DNA of 27,327 nucleotides from an uncultured Peptoniphilus sp. (GCF_946222045.1 NZ_CAMILN010000023.1:1-27327); one strand, 5' to 3'. Shown: positions 16,263 through 24,159, counted from the stretch's first letter. The notes: generated from the sequence alone by a model not told the origin. Translations and numbers: made by a program.

Positions 16263-16748
16263 CTATTCAGTATCAACCCTGGTAAAAATTTCATCATTTC
16301 CCTTTTCAGAATAAAGGATAAGAAGGGTTTTAGTATCAAGTATTCCATCGATTTTTAAAATCATATCATAAAACCTTGTTAAGTCTGAAGTATTTATGGT
16401 CTTAATCCTTAACATTATACAGTGCTCGCCTGTAACCCTGTAGCATTCAAATATTTTAAATTTCTCGTCCTTTATCTCCATAATCTTTGAGATAAGTCCC
16501 TTGAAATCGTTGGTGTTGACCTTGCAGAGAACATAGGTGTCCACGTTGTAGCCAATCTTTTGCCAGTCAACAAGGACCTTATAGCCTTTGATGTAGCCAG
16601 CGTCTTCCATCTTATATATTCTTCTATGGATAGCAGGTCTTGTTAGATTTAATTTTTTTGAAATATCTTCGTGGCTCATGCGTCCATTTTTTCTCAAGAG
16701 CTCAAGGATTTCAACATCAATTTCATCTAAATTGTCATTTTTTCTCAT
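16263..16748 (-). CDS. Lrp/AsnC family transcriptional regulator
   Basis: A 161-residue regulator. The N-terminal winged helix (about 8-55) includes DEIDVEILELLRKNGRMSHE and LNLTRPAIHRRIYKMEDAGY, and the C-terminal RAM/AsnC domain (about 65-150) has the beta-alpha-beta fold that binds amino acids and forms oligomers (ECYRVTGEHCIMLRIKTIN). GGGGAG lies eight bases before the ATG. It is the first gene of the wal-surE cluster, 22 nt before walR. Lrp-type proteins usually sense an amino acid and often repress themselves, so wal expression could be tied to amino-acid supply; this is inference from position. Confidence 0.9.
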   Translation of the reverse strand: MRKNDNLDEIDVEILELLRKNGRMSHEDISKKLNLTRPAIHRRIYKMEDAGYIKGYKVLVDWQKIGYNVDTYVLCKVNTNDFKGLISKIMEIKDEKFKIFECYRVTGEHCIMLRIKTINTSDLTRFYDMILKIDGILDTKTLLILYSEKGNDEIFTRVDTE

Positions 16749-16769
16749 AAAAAATCTCCCCTGTTACGA

Positions 16770-16797
16770 ATTGTACAAATTTATTTATTAAGTGTAA
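16770..16797 (-). promoter_or_regulatory. Likely promoter of the lrp-wal cluster
   Basis: On the minus strand TTACAC (16792-16797), 16-nt spacer, TACAAT (16770-16775), about 21 nt before the Lrp ATG. A weaker alternative (TTGTGA further upstream) exists. The divergent gap to 16959 is AT-rich and otherwise empty. Confidence 0.45.
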
Positions 16798-16913
16798 TTT
16801 TATTTTAACATAAATCACAAGAAATGAAATAAATTTAAACATTGTAAATATAAAAAATTATCTTTTTGATAAAGAGATAAAAATTTTTGTAGAATTTGAA
16901 AAAACTATACTTC

Positions 16914-16942
16914 TTTATAGACCAGTTAAAATAGTATATAAT
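16914..16942 (+). promoter_or_regulatory. Likely promoter of the GNAT-dnaD-dnaI unit
   Basis: TATAAT at 16937-16942 with a weak TTTATA 17 nt upstream (16914-16919); AAAGGAGG follows just before the ATG at 16960. Confidence 0.5.
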
Positions 16943-16959
16943 AATCAAAGGAGGCTCTT

Positions 16960-17532
16960 ATGGAAAATAATCCAAAGCTTAGTTTTAGGAAGATGAACTT
17001 AGAAGATGTTTTTACTTTTAGAAATTGGGGCCGCAATGATTCGCCCCTCTTCTTGGAGTATAATTTTATAGAAGAGTCTGAAGAAGATATAATAGAATGG
17101 TTTAAATGGAAGACTAAAAGGCCTCTCTCAGAATATTTTGTAATAGAAAGCGACGAGAGAGTGATTGGTTACTTGTCACTTAAAAATATAAATAAAGTTT
17201 TGAAGAAGGCAGAACTTGGCGTGGTCTTAGACCCCAACTACATAAATCAGGGGATTGGCAAAAAGATACTTGGCCTTTTTTTAACTTACTTAAAGGACAG
17301 GGGCTTTAAAAAAATAATTTTATTTGTGGCAGACTACAACAAGAGGGCTAGGAGATGTTATGAGGAACTTGGCTTTAAAAGATCTTACAGTTTTCTCATG
17401 AAGTTTCCCAATGGGTCTTATGATGAAAGCATACCTGACTTCTACGAGAACAAGTCTTCCTTTAAGATTATTTTAAATAAGACCTTTAACTACGCAACAA
17501 AGATGGACATAGACTTGGAAAGAGATTGGTGA
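16960..17532 (+). CDS. GNAT family N-acetyltransferase
   Basis: A 190-residue acetyl-CoA-dependent acetyltransferase of the RimJ/RimL-like (Acetyltransf_3) type. The acetyl-CoA loop is seen in NYINQGIGKKIL (about 93-104, Q-x-x-G-x-G/K pattern), preceded by AELGVVLDPNY and followed by VADYNKRARRCYEELGF, the classic last motif. N-terminal LSFRKMNLEDVFTFRNWGR fits substrate-domain starts in this group. The substrate (protein N terminus, small molecule) cannot be told. A strong AAAGGAGG precedes the ATG. It is followed after 3 nt by the DnaD-like gene, so it heads this operon. Confidence 0.85.
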   Translation: MENNPKLSFRKMNLEDVFTFRNWGRNDSPLFLEYNFIEESEEDIIEWFKWKTKRPLSEYFVIESDERVIGYLSLKNINKVLKKAELGVVLDPNYINQGIGKKILGLFLTYLKDRGFKKIILFVADYNKRARRCYEELGFKRSYSFLMKFPNGSYDESIPDFYENKSSFKIILNKTFNYATKMDIDLERDW

Positions 17533-17535
17533 AAT

Positions 17536-18549
17536 ATGTTTTTACTTGAAAAAAATAAATACGACCTTGGAGAGACTTCCATAGAGAATATCTTTTTAAA
17601 TGATTTTATGCCAGGAGCCAATGGCGAGTTTGTAAAAGTTTATCTCTTGGGTTACAAGTTTGCCAAGGAGGGAAGAACTGGTATTACTAGCGAAAATCTT
17701 GCTGACTATCTTGGAATCCTTGAGTCCGATGTAAATAGGGCCTGGGCCTATTGGAAGAAGATGGGCATAGTTGAGATAGAAGATGACAAGGTTAAGTTTG
17801 TAAACCTAAAGGAACTTTATATCAAGAATGTCTACAACTTAAAATCAAATGAAAAGAAAAAGGACAAGGGTTATTCAGAAGTTGTGGAAAACCCAACCTA
17901 TGCCAACCTTCTTACAAGGGCAGAGTTCCTCATGAGAGAGCCCATTGCTCCCATGAAGAAGATTGACATAATAAATTGGATCACTGCCTACAATATGCCA
18001 GCCGACTTAATTGAAGAAGCCTTTTTTTATACAACAGAGATCAAGGGGATCTACAATATTTCTTATGTTGAGCAAGTTGTGAGAAACTGGTCTAGAGACA
18101 ACATTAGGACTATGGAAGATGTTGAACAGTCCTACATTGAGCATGACATAAAATATTATAGGTACAAAAAAATCATGAGATACATTGGTGTGGACAAGAA
18201 GTTTAGTCAAGTTGACTTTAACATTATTAATTCTTGGTTTGATGAATTCAAATTCTCAAAGGACTTAATCTTGGAAGCCTGCAAGAGGACTTCAAAGATT
18301 TCAAAACCCAATGTCAATTATGTTGACGCCATCCTTATGAAATGGAAAGAATTAGATATTAAGTCGCCAGAGGATATTGAGGAAAAGGACCAAAAGAAAA
18401 GGAAGAGAAAGCCCACAGCCTTTCACAACTTTAAGCAAATAACAGATAATTATTCAGAAGACGACCTTTTTGATGTTGCTATGAAAAAGCAAAGAGAGGG
18501 TTTTAAAAAGCTAGGTGTTGATTATGGAACTGACGGCAAAGATAAGTAG
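17536..18549 (+). CDS. DnaD domain replication-initiation protein
   Basis: A 337-residue DnaD-like protein, which acts in loading the replicative helicase. A winged-helix-like N-terminal part (about 20-90, with GITSENLADYLGILESDVNR and AWAYWKKMGIVE) is followed by two DnaD/DnaB_2 domains (about 120-200 and 205-280). Each ends with the ssDNA-binding YxxxI/VxxxW motif: Tyr177-Trp185 (YVEQVVRNW) and Tyr262-Trp270 (YVDAILMKW). A basic tract KKRKRKP precedes the last 40 residues. The ribosome site is weak (GGTGA), and translation may depend on the GNAT gene 3 nt upstream. It overlaps the DnaI-like gene, its likely partner. Confidence 0.9.
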   Translation: MFLLEKNKYDLGETSIENIFLNDFMPGANGEFVKVYLLGYKFAKEGRTGITSENLADYLGILESDVNRAWAYWKKMGIVEIEDDKVKFVNLKELYIKNVYNLKSNEKKKDKGYSEVVENPTYANLLTRAEFLMREPIAPMKKIDIINWITAYNMPADLIEEAFFYTTEIKGIYNISYVEQVVRNWSRDNIRTMEDVEQSYIEHDIKYYRYKKIMRYIGVDKKFSQVDFNIINSWFDEFKFSKDLILEACKRTSKISKPNVNYVDAILMKWKELDIKSPEDIEEKDQKKRKRKPTAFHNFKQITDNYSEDDLFDVAMKKQREGFKKLGVDYGTDGKDK

Positions 18550-19480
18550 TTATTATGAAAACTTGAGGAGAAAAAATTCTGAAATCCATGAGAAAAGGCT
18601 AGAGGAAATTTACAAAAAAATCCCTGAAGTTAGGCAAATTGATGGCCTAATAAGGGATATTGCCCTAAGAGCATCTATGGACCAGATTAAAAATCCCAAT
18701 GCAGACAAGTCTCTTGAGGCATCAGAAAAGATTTATAATTTAAAAATAAAAAAGATGGACTTTTTGGAAAAGAATGGCTATCCAAGGGACTACCTAGAAG
18801 AAATTTATTCTTGCAAGGATTGTCATGACACAGGCATAAATGAAGATGACGAGAAGTGCCACTGCTTGAAGAAGTTAATTGTCTCAGAGCTTTATGACAT
18901 GTCCTCAATTTCCTATATGCTTGATAGGGAGAACTTTGACAAGTTTGACTTAAATGTATTTTCTGAAAAAGTTTATGAAAAATATGATATGTCGCCAAGA
19001 GAAAACATGAAGAACATCTTGGCAATTTCTAAAAAATATATTAGGGACTTCGATAAAAAAAATGATTTAAACCTACTTCTTTGGGGTCCAACAGGCCAGG
19101 GCAAGACTTTTTTATTGAACTGCATTGCGGCTGAACTTATAAAAAAAGACGTCATTGTAATTTATCAGACAGCCTATGAGATTCTAAAGACCATAGAAGA
19201 TAGGAAGTTTAAAAATATTGACGACGACAAGTACAATCTCTACTTTGAGGCAGACCTCTTAATAGTGGATGACTTGGGGATTGAGTTTGTAAATTCTTTT
19301 ACAACTTCAGAGATTTTTAATATTATAAATACGAGACTTTTGCGTGGCAAGAAGACACTAATTTCTACTAACTTGTCACCAAAGGAATTGTCAGAAACCT
19401 ACACTGACAGAGTATTTTCAAGAGTTTTTCAAAAGTTCGTACCAATTAAATTTTTTGGGCCAGACTTAAGATGGCAATGA
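18524..19480 (+). CDS. DnaI/DnaC-type helicase loader ATPase
   Basis: AAA+ ATPase of 318 residues that loads the replicative DnaB/DnaC helicase. N-terminal helical part, then a zinc-ribbon-like Cys cluster (Cys97, Cys100, Cys112, Cys114: CKDC...CHC) as in DnaI, then the ATPase with Walker A GPTGQGKT (188-195), Walker B LLIVDDLG (245-252), a sensor 1-like LISTNLSP and the Arg-rich YTDRVFSRVFQ. The frame also offers a GTG at 18515, but AGGTG seven bases before the ATG at 18524 favours MELTAKISSY. It overlaps the DnaD-like gene by 26 nt. Gene pairing of DnaD with DnaI supports a shared role in helicase loading. Confidence 0.92.
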   Translation: MELTAKISSYYENLRRKNSEIHEKRLEEIYKKIPEVRQIDGLIRDIALRASMDQIKNPNADKSLEASEKIYNLKIKKMDFLEKNGYPRDYLEEIYSCKDCHDTGINEDDEKCHCLKKLIVSELYDMSSISYMLDRENFDKFDLNVFSEKVYEKYDMSPRENMKNILAISKKYIRDFDKKNDLNLLLWGPTGQGKTFLLNCIAAELIKKDVIVIYQTAYEILKTIEDRKFKNIDDDKYNLYFEADLLIVDDLGIEFVNSFTTSEIFNIINTRLLRGKKTLISTNLSPKELSETYTDRVFSRVFQKFVPIKFFGPDLRWQ

Positions 19481-19505
19481 GATAGGAGTATTGAAGGGAG
19501 AAATC

Positions 19506-20702
19506 ATGAAATTATCAAAGAGAATTCAAAATGTTGAATATTCAGCAGTTAGAAAGTTGACGCCTTATGCAGATGCTGCAAAGGCAAGGGGAATAAAGAT
19601 TTACGAATTAAATATTGGGGCGCCAGATATTGAAGTCCCAGATGTTTACTTCGATTCCTTTAAAAATGTTAAGAAGGGACCTCTTCCTTATGCCCACGCC
19701 CAAGGACTAGTTGAACTTAGGGAGGCAACTGCAAAATATTATAAAAACAGGGGAATAAATTTTGATGCAAAGGACATCTACATCACAAATGGTGCCAGTG
19801 AGGCTCTTTTATTTACCTTCCAAACAATTTGTGACGAAGGCGACGAGGTCCTAACAACTGATCCTTTCTACACAAATTACATGACAGTTTTTGAGCAACT
19901 TGGAATTGAACTCGAGGCCTTTAAGACTGATCCAAAAGAAGGTTTTGCCCTTCCAGAAATTGGAGAAATTGAAAAACATATTAATGACAAGACTGTGGCA
20001 ATTTTGCTCTCAAACCCAACTAACCCAACGGGAGCTCTTTACTCTGAAGAAGAGATTATGAGAATAGTTGAGCTTGCAAAAAAACACGACCTATACATTG
20101 TTGCTGATGAAGTTTATAGGGAGTTTGTTTACGATGGCAATGCCTACAAGTCCTTTGGAGAAGTTCGCGGAATAGAAGAAAATCTAATTTTACTTGACTC
20201 TATATCCAAGAGATTTGGAGCTTGTGGTGCAAGAATTGGTTCCATTGCAACAAAAAATGATGAAATCAAGGATTCAATAAATAGACTTTGCAACTGCAGA
20301 CTTGCTTCTCCAACTCTTGAACAAAGAGCAGCGGCAGAATTATATGGAATCGACAAATCCTATTTCGAAGAGGTTAACAAGGAATACCAAAAAAGACGTG
20401 ACGTTATCTATGAAGAACTTATTAAGATTCCTGGAGTGACTGTAGAAAAACCAAAGGGAGCCTTTTATGTTATGCCTAAGCTTCCTGTTGACGACACAGA
20501 AAAATTTGCAATTTGGCTAATTGAGAACTTCCAAATTGATGGAGAAACTCTTATGTTTGCACCGGCTGCAGGTTTTTTCAAAAACAAGGAAGAAGGAAGG
20601 CAAATGGTTAGGCTTGCCTTTGTCCTAAATGTAGACGATATAAGAAAGAGCATGAGAATTTTAAGAGAGGGCATGGAAGCCTATGCGAGGGAAAATGAAT
20701 AG
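19506..20702 (+). CDS. PLP-dependent aminotransferase, class I/II
   Basis: A 398-residue fold-type I aminotransferase. Motifs: YAHAQGLVELREATAKYY, TNGASEAL (94-101), SNPTNPTGALYS (169-180), ADEVYREFVYD (200-210), PLP lysine Lys235 in DSISKRFGACGARIGSI, and the final RLAFVL. This pattern fits the aspartate/aromatic/alanine subgroup; the substrate is not decidable. GGGAG lies six bases before the ATG at 19506; an upstream start at 19491 is less likely. It is 25 nt after the DnaI-like gene, probably on the same transcript though functionally unrelated. Confidence 0.9.
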   Translation: MKLSKRIQNVEYSAVRKLTPYADAAKARGIKIYELNIGAPDIEVPDVYFDSFKNVKKGPLPYAHAQGLVELREATAKYYKNRGINFDAKDIYITNGASEALLFTFQTICDEGDEVLTTDPFYTNYMTVFEQLGIELEAFKTDPKEGFALPEIGEIEKHINDKTVAILLSNPTNPTGALYSEEEIMRIVELAKKHDLYIVADEVYREFVYDGNAYKSFGEVRGIEENLILLDSISKRFGACGARIGSIATKNDEIKDSINRLCNCRLASPTLEQRAAAELYGIDKSYFEEVNKEYQKRRDVIYEELIKIPGVTVEKPKGAFYVMPKLPVDDTEKFAIWLIENFQIDGETLMFAPAAGFFKNKEEGRQMVRLAFVLNVDDIRKSMRILREGMEAYARENE

Positions 20703-20976
20703 GGAAAAGATTTTAAAAATTTTAGAGAAAATAATAATATTTTTAGTTACTCTTATAATGATTTCTGTCCTCGCAAATAACTATATAAAAGTGAGTCAGG
20801 GAGCCATAAAATCTAGCCTTAGGATGGTACAAATTGTTTTATCAATTGCCATAGTTATCCTTACTTTAATTATGGCTGGCCTTACAAAGAACAAGAAGCT
20901 TTTCTTTGTCCTAGTTGGCTTTTATATTTTGACTGGAGCCCTCTTCTATATATTTAAATCGGCAAACAGAATTTAA
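20683..20976 (+). CDS. Small three-helix membrane protein, unknown function
   Basis: Up to 97 residues (93 if the ATG at 20695 is used). Short basic start, then three hydrophobic segments (about 17-35, 49-66 and 73-91), the second and third separated by GLTKNKK. Basic residues between helices 2 and 3 suggest that loop is cytosolic. The first ATG overlaps the aminotransferase end by 20 nt; the second has GAGGG only three bases upstream, so the start is uncertain. Family not recognised. It seems to be the last gene of the 16960-20976 unit. Confidence 0.6.
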   Translation: MRGKMNREKILKILEKIIIFLVTLIMISVLANNYIKVSQGAIKSSLRMVQIVLSIAIVILTLIMAGLTKNKKLFFVLVGFYILTGALFYIFKSANRI

Positions 20977-20991
20977 AAAATGAAATTATTT

Positions 20992-21021
20992 TTCACTTTA
21001 ACAAGATAAAAATGATATAAT
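20992..21021 (+). promoter_or_regulatory. Promoter before the antiporter gene
   Basis: TTCACT (20992-20997), 18-nt spacer, and an extended consensus -10 TGATATAAT (21013-21021). Expected start point near 21028. Confidence 0.6.
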
Positions 21022-21032
21022 CACCTTAAGAA

Positions 21033-21059
21033 GGGACTGCCTTTTGGCAGTTCCTTTTT
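21033..21059 (+). terminator. Terminator or leader attenuator before the antiporter gene
   Basis: GGGACTGCC (21033-21041), loop TTTT, GGCAGTTCC (21046-21054) with one G-U pair, then TTTTT. It lies about 55 nt past the 3-TM gene stop, but also within about 30 nt downstream of the promoter at 20992, so it may end the upstream operon, attenuate the antiporter transcript, or both. Confidence 0.7.
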
Positions 21060-21095
21060 AAAAATAGATTTTTCAAATTAGAAAGAGGAGAATTT

Positions 21096-22700
21096 ATGAA
21101 TCTATTATTAATAACAGTGATTCTTTTGTTGGCGATGATCGCCACAAAAATATCCAACAAGTCGGGTCTTCCTGCCCTACTACTTTTCTTGGCCCTGGGA
21201 GTTATTTTCTCGGCCTTGGGATATGATTTTAACAATTATAGGATTGCAGAAAATATTGCCACAATAGCCCTTATGATAATAATTTTTTATGGGGGTTTTG
21301 GTACCAATTGGAATATGGGACGTGAAAGGGCAAGGGAGTCAATTATACTGGCAAGCCTTGGAGTCCTTACAACTGCAATAATAACAGGAGTCTTTTGCCA
21401 CTATGTCCTTAAGTTTGACTTCTTAGAGTCCATGCTACTGGGTTCAGTTGTGGCATCAACAGACTACGCATCTGTATCAAATATACTTGTATCTAAAAAC
21501 CTTAACTTAAAATACAAGACGGCATCCCTACTAGAAATCGAAAGTGGATCCAACGACCCCACTGCCTATACCATGACTATGGTTTTCTTATCCATCCTAC
21601 TCGGCAGCGATATTTCAGTTCCAATAATGGTATTAAAGCAAGTGGTCTTTGGACTTGCTGGTGGTTTCCTATTGGGATTTGTATTTATGAAACTTATAGA
21701 AAAACTCTCCCTTGACGAAGATGGACTTTTTTCAGTATTTATAGCCACACTCATGATAGGGACTTATGCCCTTACCCAAACTCTTGGAGGAAATGGATTC
21801 TTGGCCCTTTACGTTCTTGGAATTTACATTGGTAACCACGAATTTAAGAAAAAGAGAGACGTTGTATTCTTCTTTGACGGACTATCAACAATTTTTCAAA
21901 TTGCCATGTTCTTCCTGTTGGGATTACTATCAGATATACATTTAATTGGCCAGGCCCTTCCTATTGGTTTTATACTTGCAATCTTTATGCTAATAGTGGC
22001 AAGACCACTTTCAGTATTTGGATTGATGACACCCTTTAAGCTAAAGAGAAACCAACTTACAATAATTTCTCTTGCTGGACTAAGGGGAGCAGCTGCTATT
22101 GCCTTTGCCATAATGGTGGTAAACAGTGGAGTAAACTTATCCATAGACATCTTCCACATAGTTTTTGTAATTTGTATTTTTTCACTCCTTATCCAAGGGA
22201 CAGCACTTCCCTTTGCTACTAAGAAGTTCAATATGTATGATCCCGATGACTCAGTCCTAAGGACCTTTAACTATTATTCAGACAAGACAGATATTGGATT
22301 CATTAAAACTCAGGTTACAAAAATATCGCCTTGGGTAAATAAAAAAATATCAGACATTGAACTTGCCTTTAACGTCATAATTGCAAAAATAGAGAGAGAC
22401 CACAAGAGCATTGTCCCAAGAGGAAACACCTACCTAAGAGATGGAGATATACTTGTCCTTGGAGGAGAAACTTACTTTGACTACGCAGGAGAAGATCTTC
22501 TTGAGATAAAAATTTCCGAAACTCATGATTGGGCAGGCAAGAGGGTCAAGGACCTTCACATAAGAAAAGATGAACTCATAATTATGGTCCAAAGGCCTGG
22601 TGGAGAAATAATTGTCCCAAGGGGGGACACACTTCTAAATCCTGGCGACAGGGCAATAATCTCTAGAGAGATAAATGAAATAGAAGATCCAGTAAAATAG
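21096..22700 (+). CDS. Potassium/proton antiporter, CPA family with TrkA-C domains
   Basis: A 534-residue membrane exchanger of the NhaP2/CvrA type (K+ or Na+ out, H+ in). About twelve hydrophobic helices fill residues 1-385, with FYGGFGTNW (64-72), VVASTDYASVSNIL and ESGSNDPTAYTM, the ion-site segments of this family, and GLRGAAAIAFAIMV. The cytosolic tail has two RCK_C (TrkA-C) copies, about 405-455 (IIAKIERDHKSIVPRGNTYL) and 470-530 (KDELIIMVQRPGGEIIVPRG), which in other transporters bind nucleotides such as c-di-AMP. AGAGGAG lies before the ATG. Likely role: K+ and pH balance. A small coiled-coil gene follows after 22 nt. Confidence 0.92.
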   Translation: MNLLLITVILLLAMIATKISNKSGLPALLLFLALGVIFSALGYDFNNYRIAENIATIALMIIIFYGGFGTNWNMGRERARESIILASLGVLTTAIITGVFCHYVLKFDFLESMLLGSVVASTDYASVSNILVSKNLNLKYKTASLLEIESGSNDPTAYTMTMVFLSILLGSDISVPIMVLKQVVFGLAGGFLLGFVFMKLIEKLSLDEDGLFSVFIATLMIGTYALTQTLGGNGFLALYVLGIYIGNHEFKKKRDVVFFFDGLSTIFQIAMFFLLGLLSDIHLIGQALPIGFILAIFMLIVARPLSVFGLMTPFKLKRNQLTIISLAGLRGAAAIAFAIMVVNSGVNLSIDIFHIVFVICIFSLLIQGTALPFATKKFNMYDPDDSVLRTFNYYSDKTDIGFIKTQVTKISPWVNKKISDIELAFNVIIAKIERDHKSIVPRGNTYLRDGDILVLGGETYFDYAGEDLLEIKISETHDWAGKRVKDLHIRKDELIIMVQRPGGEIIVPRGDTLLNPGDRAIISREINEIEDPVK

Positions 22701-22722
22701 AAGAATTTATAAAGGAGAAAAT

Positions 22723-23127
22723 ATGTCACAAGAAAAAGAACTGAGAGAAGCGAGAGAGAGCTTATTAGACCTTAAAAATGAAATCGACAAAACTATTAAG
22801 CTTACAGAAAGTGCATCAAGGTGGGGAGTTTTTGACCTTTTTGCAGACTCTGGCCTAGTTGGCATGGTAAAGAGAGGCAAGATAAAAGACATCAACAGAG
22901 GCCTAGACCGTGTGAGGGATAAAGTATTAGTCGCAAAAAATGAACTAAATGATATTAGGGTAGATCTCGACGATGAAATCTCTGATTCCACTTATGATTT
23001 TTTTGTAGATGTAATTTTTGACAACATCTTTACAGACCTTCGTGTAAACAGGGAGATAAAAGAAATCAGAAGAAATCTAGAAGACTTATCTGACAGGATT
23101 GACGAACTTCTAAATAAAATTAATTAA
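22723..23127 (+). CDS. Small coiled-coil protein, unknown function
   Basis: A 134-residue, charged, mostly helical protein without signal peptide or membrane segment. Two predicted coiled-coil stretches (about 2-30 and 50-85, and again 108-132) flank a conserved-looking turn WGVFDLFADSGLVGMVKRGK (33-52). I recall similar W-G-x-D-x-x-G/S-G segments in uncharacterised Firmicutes proteins, but cannot name the family. AAAGGAG precedes the ATG. It sits 22 nt after the antiporter gene and is probably co-transcribed, so it may act with it, or just share its transcript. Confidence 0.7.
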   Translation: MSQEKELREARESLLDLKNEIDKTIKLTESASRWGVFDLFADSGLVGMVKRGKIKDINRGLDRVRDKVLVAKNELNDIRVDLDDEISDSTYDFFVDVIFDNIFTDLRVNREIKEIRRNLEDLSDRIDELLNKIN

Positions 23128-23135
23128 AAAAAGTC

Positions 23136-23164
23136 TTGACAGGTAAAATTAACGATGCTAACAT
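23136..23164 (+). promoter_or_regulatory. SigA-type promoter of the T-box transcript
   Basis: Consensus TTGACA (23136-23141), 17-nt spacer, TAACAT (23159-23164). Expected start near 23171. It begins right after the coiled-coil gene, with no terminator between. Confidence 0.8.
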
Positions 23165-23170
23165 TATAAA

Positions 23171-23427
23171 AAATTTAAACCATTTGAAGAGAAGAGTAAT
23201 CCATCTTGGAATTTTACAGAGAAGCCCGTTTTGCTGAGAGGGTCAAAGGAAGATATGGATGAACATGGCCTCTGATGGGATTAGTCGATATTAGACTTTT
23301 CCGGGAGCTCCCGTTATAGAGATAGAGTATGTTGGTACTTGAGAGTGGCATTCCATATGCAAAATAGGTGGTAACGCGGAAATAATTCGTCCTTATTGTT
23401 TTTTATAAACAGTAAGGACTTTTTTTT
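23171..23427 (+). ncRNA. T-box riboswitch, methionine (AUG) specifier
   Basis: A tRNA-sensing leader that lets transcription pass when uncharged tRNA binds. Seen: an AGTA at the start of stem I (about 23195-23205), the apical AGAGA/GCTGAGAG segments, and the specifier loop GAAC-AUG-G with AUG at 23265-23267, followed by the usual purine. The T-box sequence AGGTGGTAACGCGG (23366-23379) carries UGGU, whose last U fits an A discriminator base. The terminator is a long stem, 23389-23401 with 23407-23419, and eight T. AUG matches the MetE-like gene downstream. Met reading is inferred by eye. Confidence 0.9.
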
Positions 23428-23465
23428 ATACATTCTCAAGATGGATTTAAAAAAGGAGAAAGAAA

Positions 23466-23804
23466 ATGACAAAAATTTTAGCACCAAGTAAGTTCGACGT
23501 TGTAGGATCTTTTTTGAGACCAAGAGATTTAAAAATCGCAAGAGAAAAGTTTTCTAAGGGGGAAATTTCAAGAGAAGAACTTAAAAAAGTTGTCCTTGGC
23601 ATAGTTACTTAAAAGAGACCAGAACTTGAAGACAAATTAGTTGAAAGAATTAAAGAAGCGGCAAAATACATTCCCCTAGAAAATATCTGCATATCACCTC
23701 AATGTGGCTTCTCATCAACAGAAGAAGGCAACGCAGTGACAGAAGAAGACCAATGGAAGAAGATAGCCCTTTTAAGAGAAGTGGCAGAAGAAGTTTTAAT
23801 TTAA
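23466..23804 (+). pseudogene. MetE-like methionine synthase, internally deleted, with in-frame stop
   Basis: After AAAGGAGAAAG the ATG at 23466 opens a frame of 48 codons, starting MTKILAPSKFDVVGSFLRPR, the N-terminus of the MetE-like (YxjG/YxjH) cobalamin-independent methionine synthase group. It ends at TAA 23610. In the same frame the next 63 codons (PELEDKLVERIKEAAKYIPL, then NICISPQCGFSSTEEGNAVT, ending EVAEEVLI-TAA) are the C-terminus of the same family, with the zinc-binding Cys in SPQCGF. Family members are about 370 residues, so roughly 250 middle residues are gone, with the deletion keeping frame. Barrel and homocysteine site are largely lost, so it is inactive. The surviving sequence is well conserved, so the loss looks recent. 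Confidence 0.88.
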
Positions 23805-23972
23805 AGATTCTTTTGGAAGAGAGTTATATAATTTTTGCCTCAAAAATAGATTTTTTAATTCATAAGTAATCTTATATAAAATCTTGTCCCTCTCTCGATA
23901 AATGTTACTAAATATCTTTTGATATTTCCTCTTAATGATACTAATGTATATAGTTTTCAGTGTTAATAAGTA

Positions 23973-24013
23973 AAAATCTCCATTGATAAATTGCAATGGA
24001 GATTTTGCATTTT
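23973..24013. terminator. Bidirectional intrinsic terminator
   Basis: AAAATCTCCATTG (23973-23985) pairs perfectly with CAATGGAGATTTT (23994-24006), 8-nt loop. T-rich tails follow on both strands. It probably ends the T-box transcript. Confidence 0.8.
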
Positions 24014-24063
24014 ATCTTAAATATTAAAAAACTTTACTAAATAAATGTTTTTTAAAAATTATT

Positions 24064-24093
24064 TTTACGTTTTGTATGTCTGTTTTATATAAA
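24064..24093 (+). promoter_or_regulatory. Likely promoter of the metallophosphoesterase gene
   Basis: TTTACG (24064-24069), 18-nt spacer, TATAAA (24088-24093), about 65 nt before the ATG; TAGGAGG is the ribosome site (24148-24154). Confidence 0.45.
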
Positions 24094-24159
24094 ATATTGG
24101 TATTATTACCACGGTTAGAAGGTTGGTAGTATTAGTTTTTTAGTAGTTAGGAGGTAAAA

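Larger units (their letters stand above)
23805..24159. other. Gene-free gap before the metallophosphoesterase
   Basis: No convincing gene. It holds a perfect small hairpin AAATATC-TTTT-GATATTT (23910-23927), a strong terminator (23973-24010, separate entry), a promoter (24064-24093) and a hairpin in the leader: TATTACCA (24104-24111) with TGGTAGTA (24124-24131). A minus-strand 66-codon frame (23796-23996) starts with TTG inside the terminator stem without a ribosome site and is not accepted. Confidence 0.5.

Noticed and set aside
23314..23541. Minus-strand 75-codon frame across the T-box terminator
   Set aside because: Lies antisense to a well-formed T-box, terminator and the MetE-like start.
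23796..23996. Minus-strand 66-codon frame after the MetE-like pseudogene
   Set aside because: Starts with TTG inside a terminator stem, no ribosome site, AT-driven composition.
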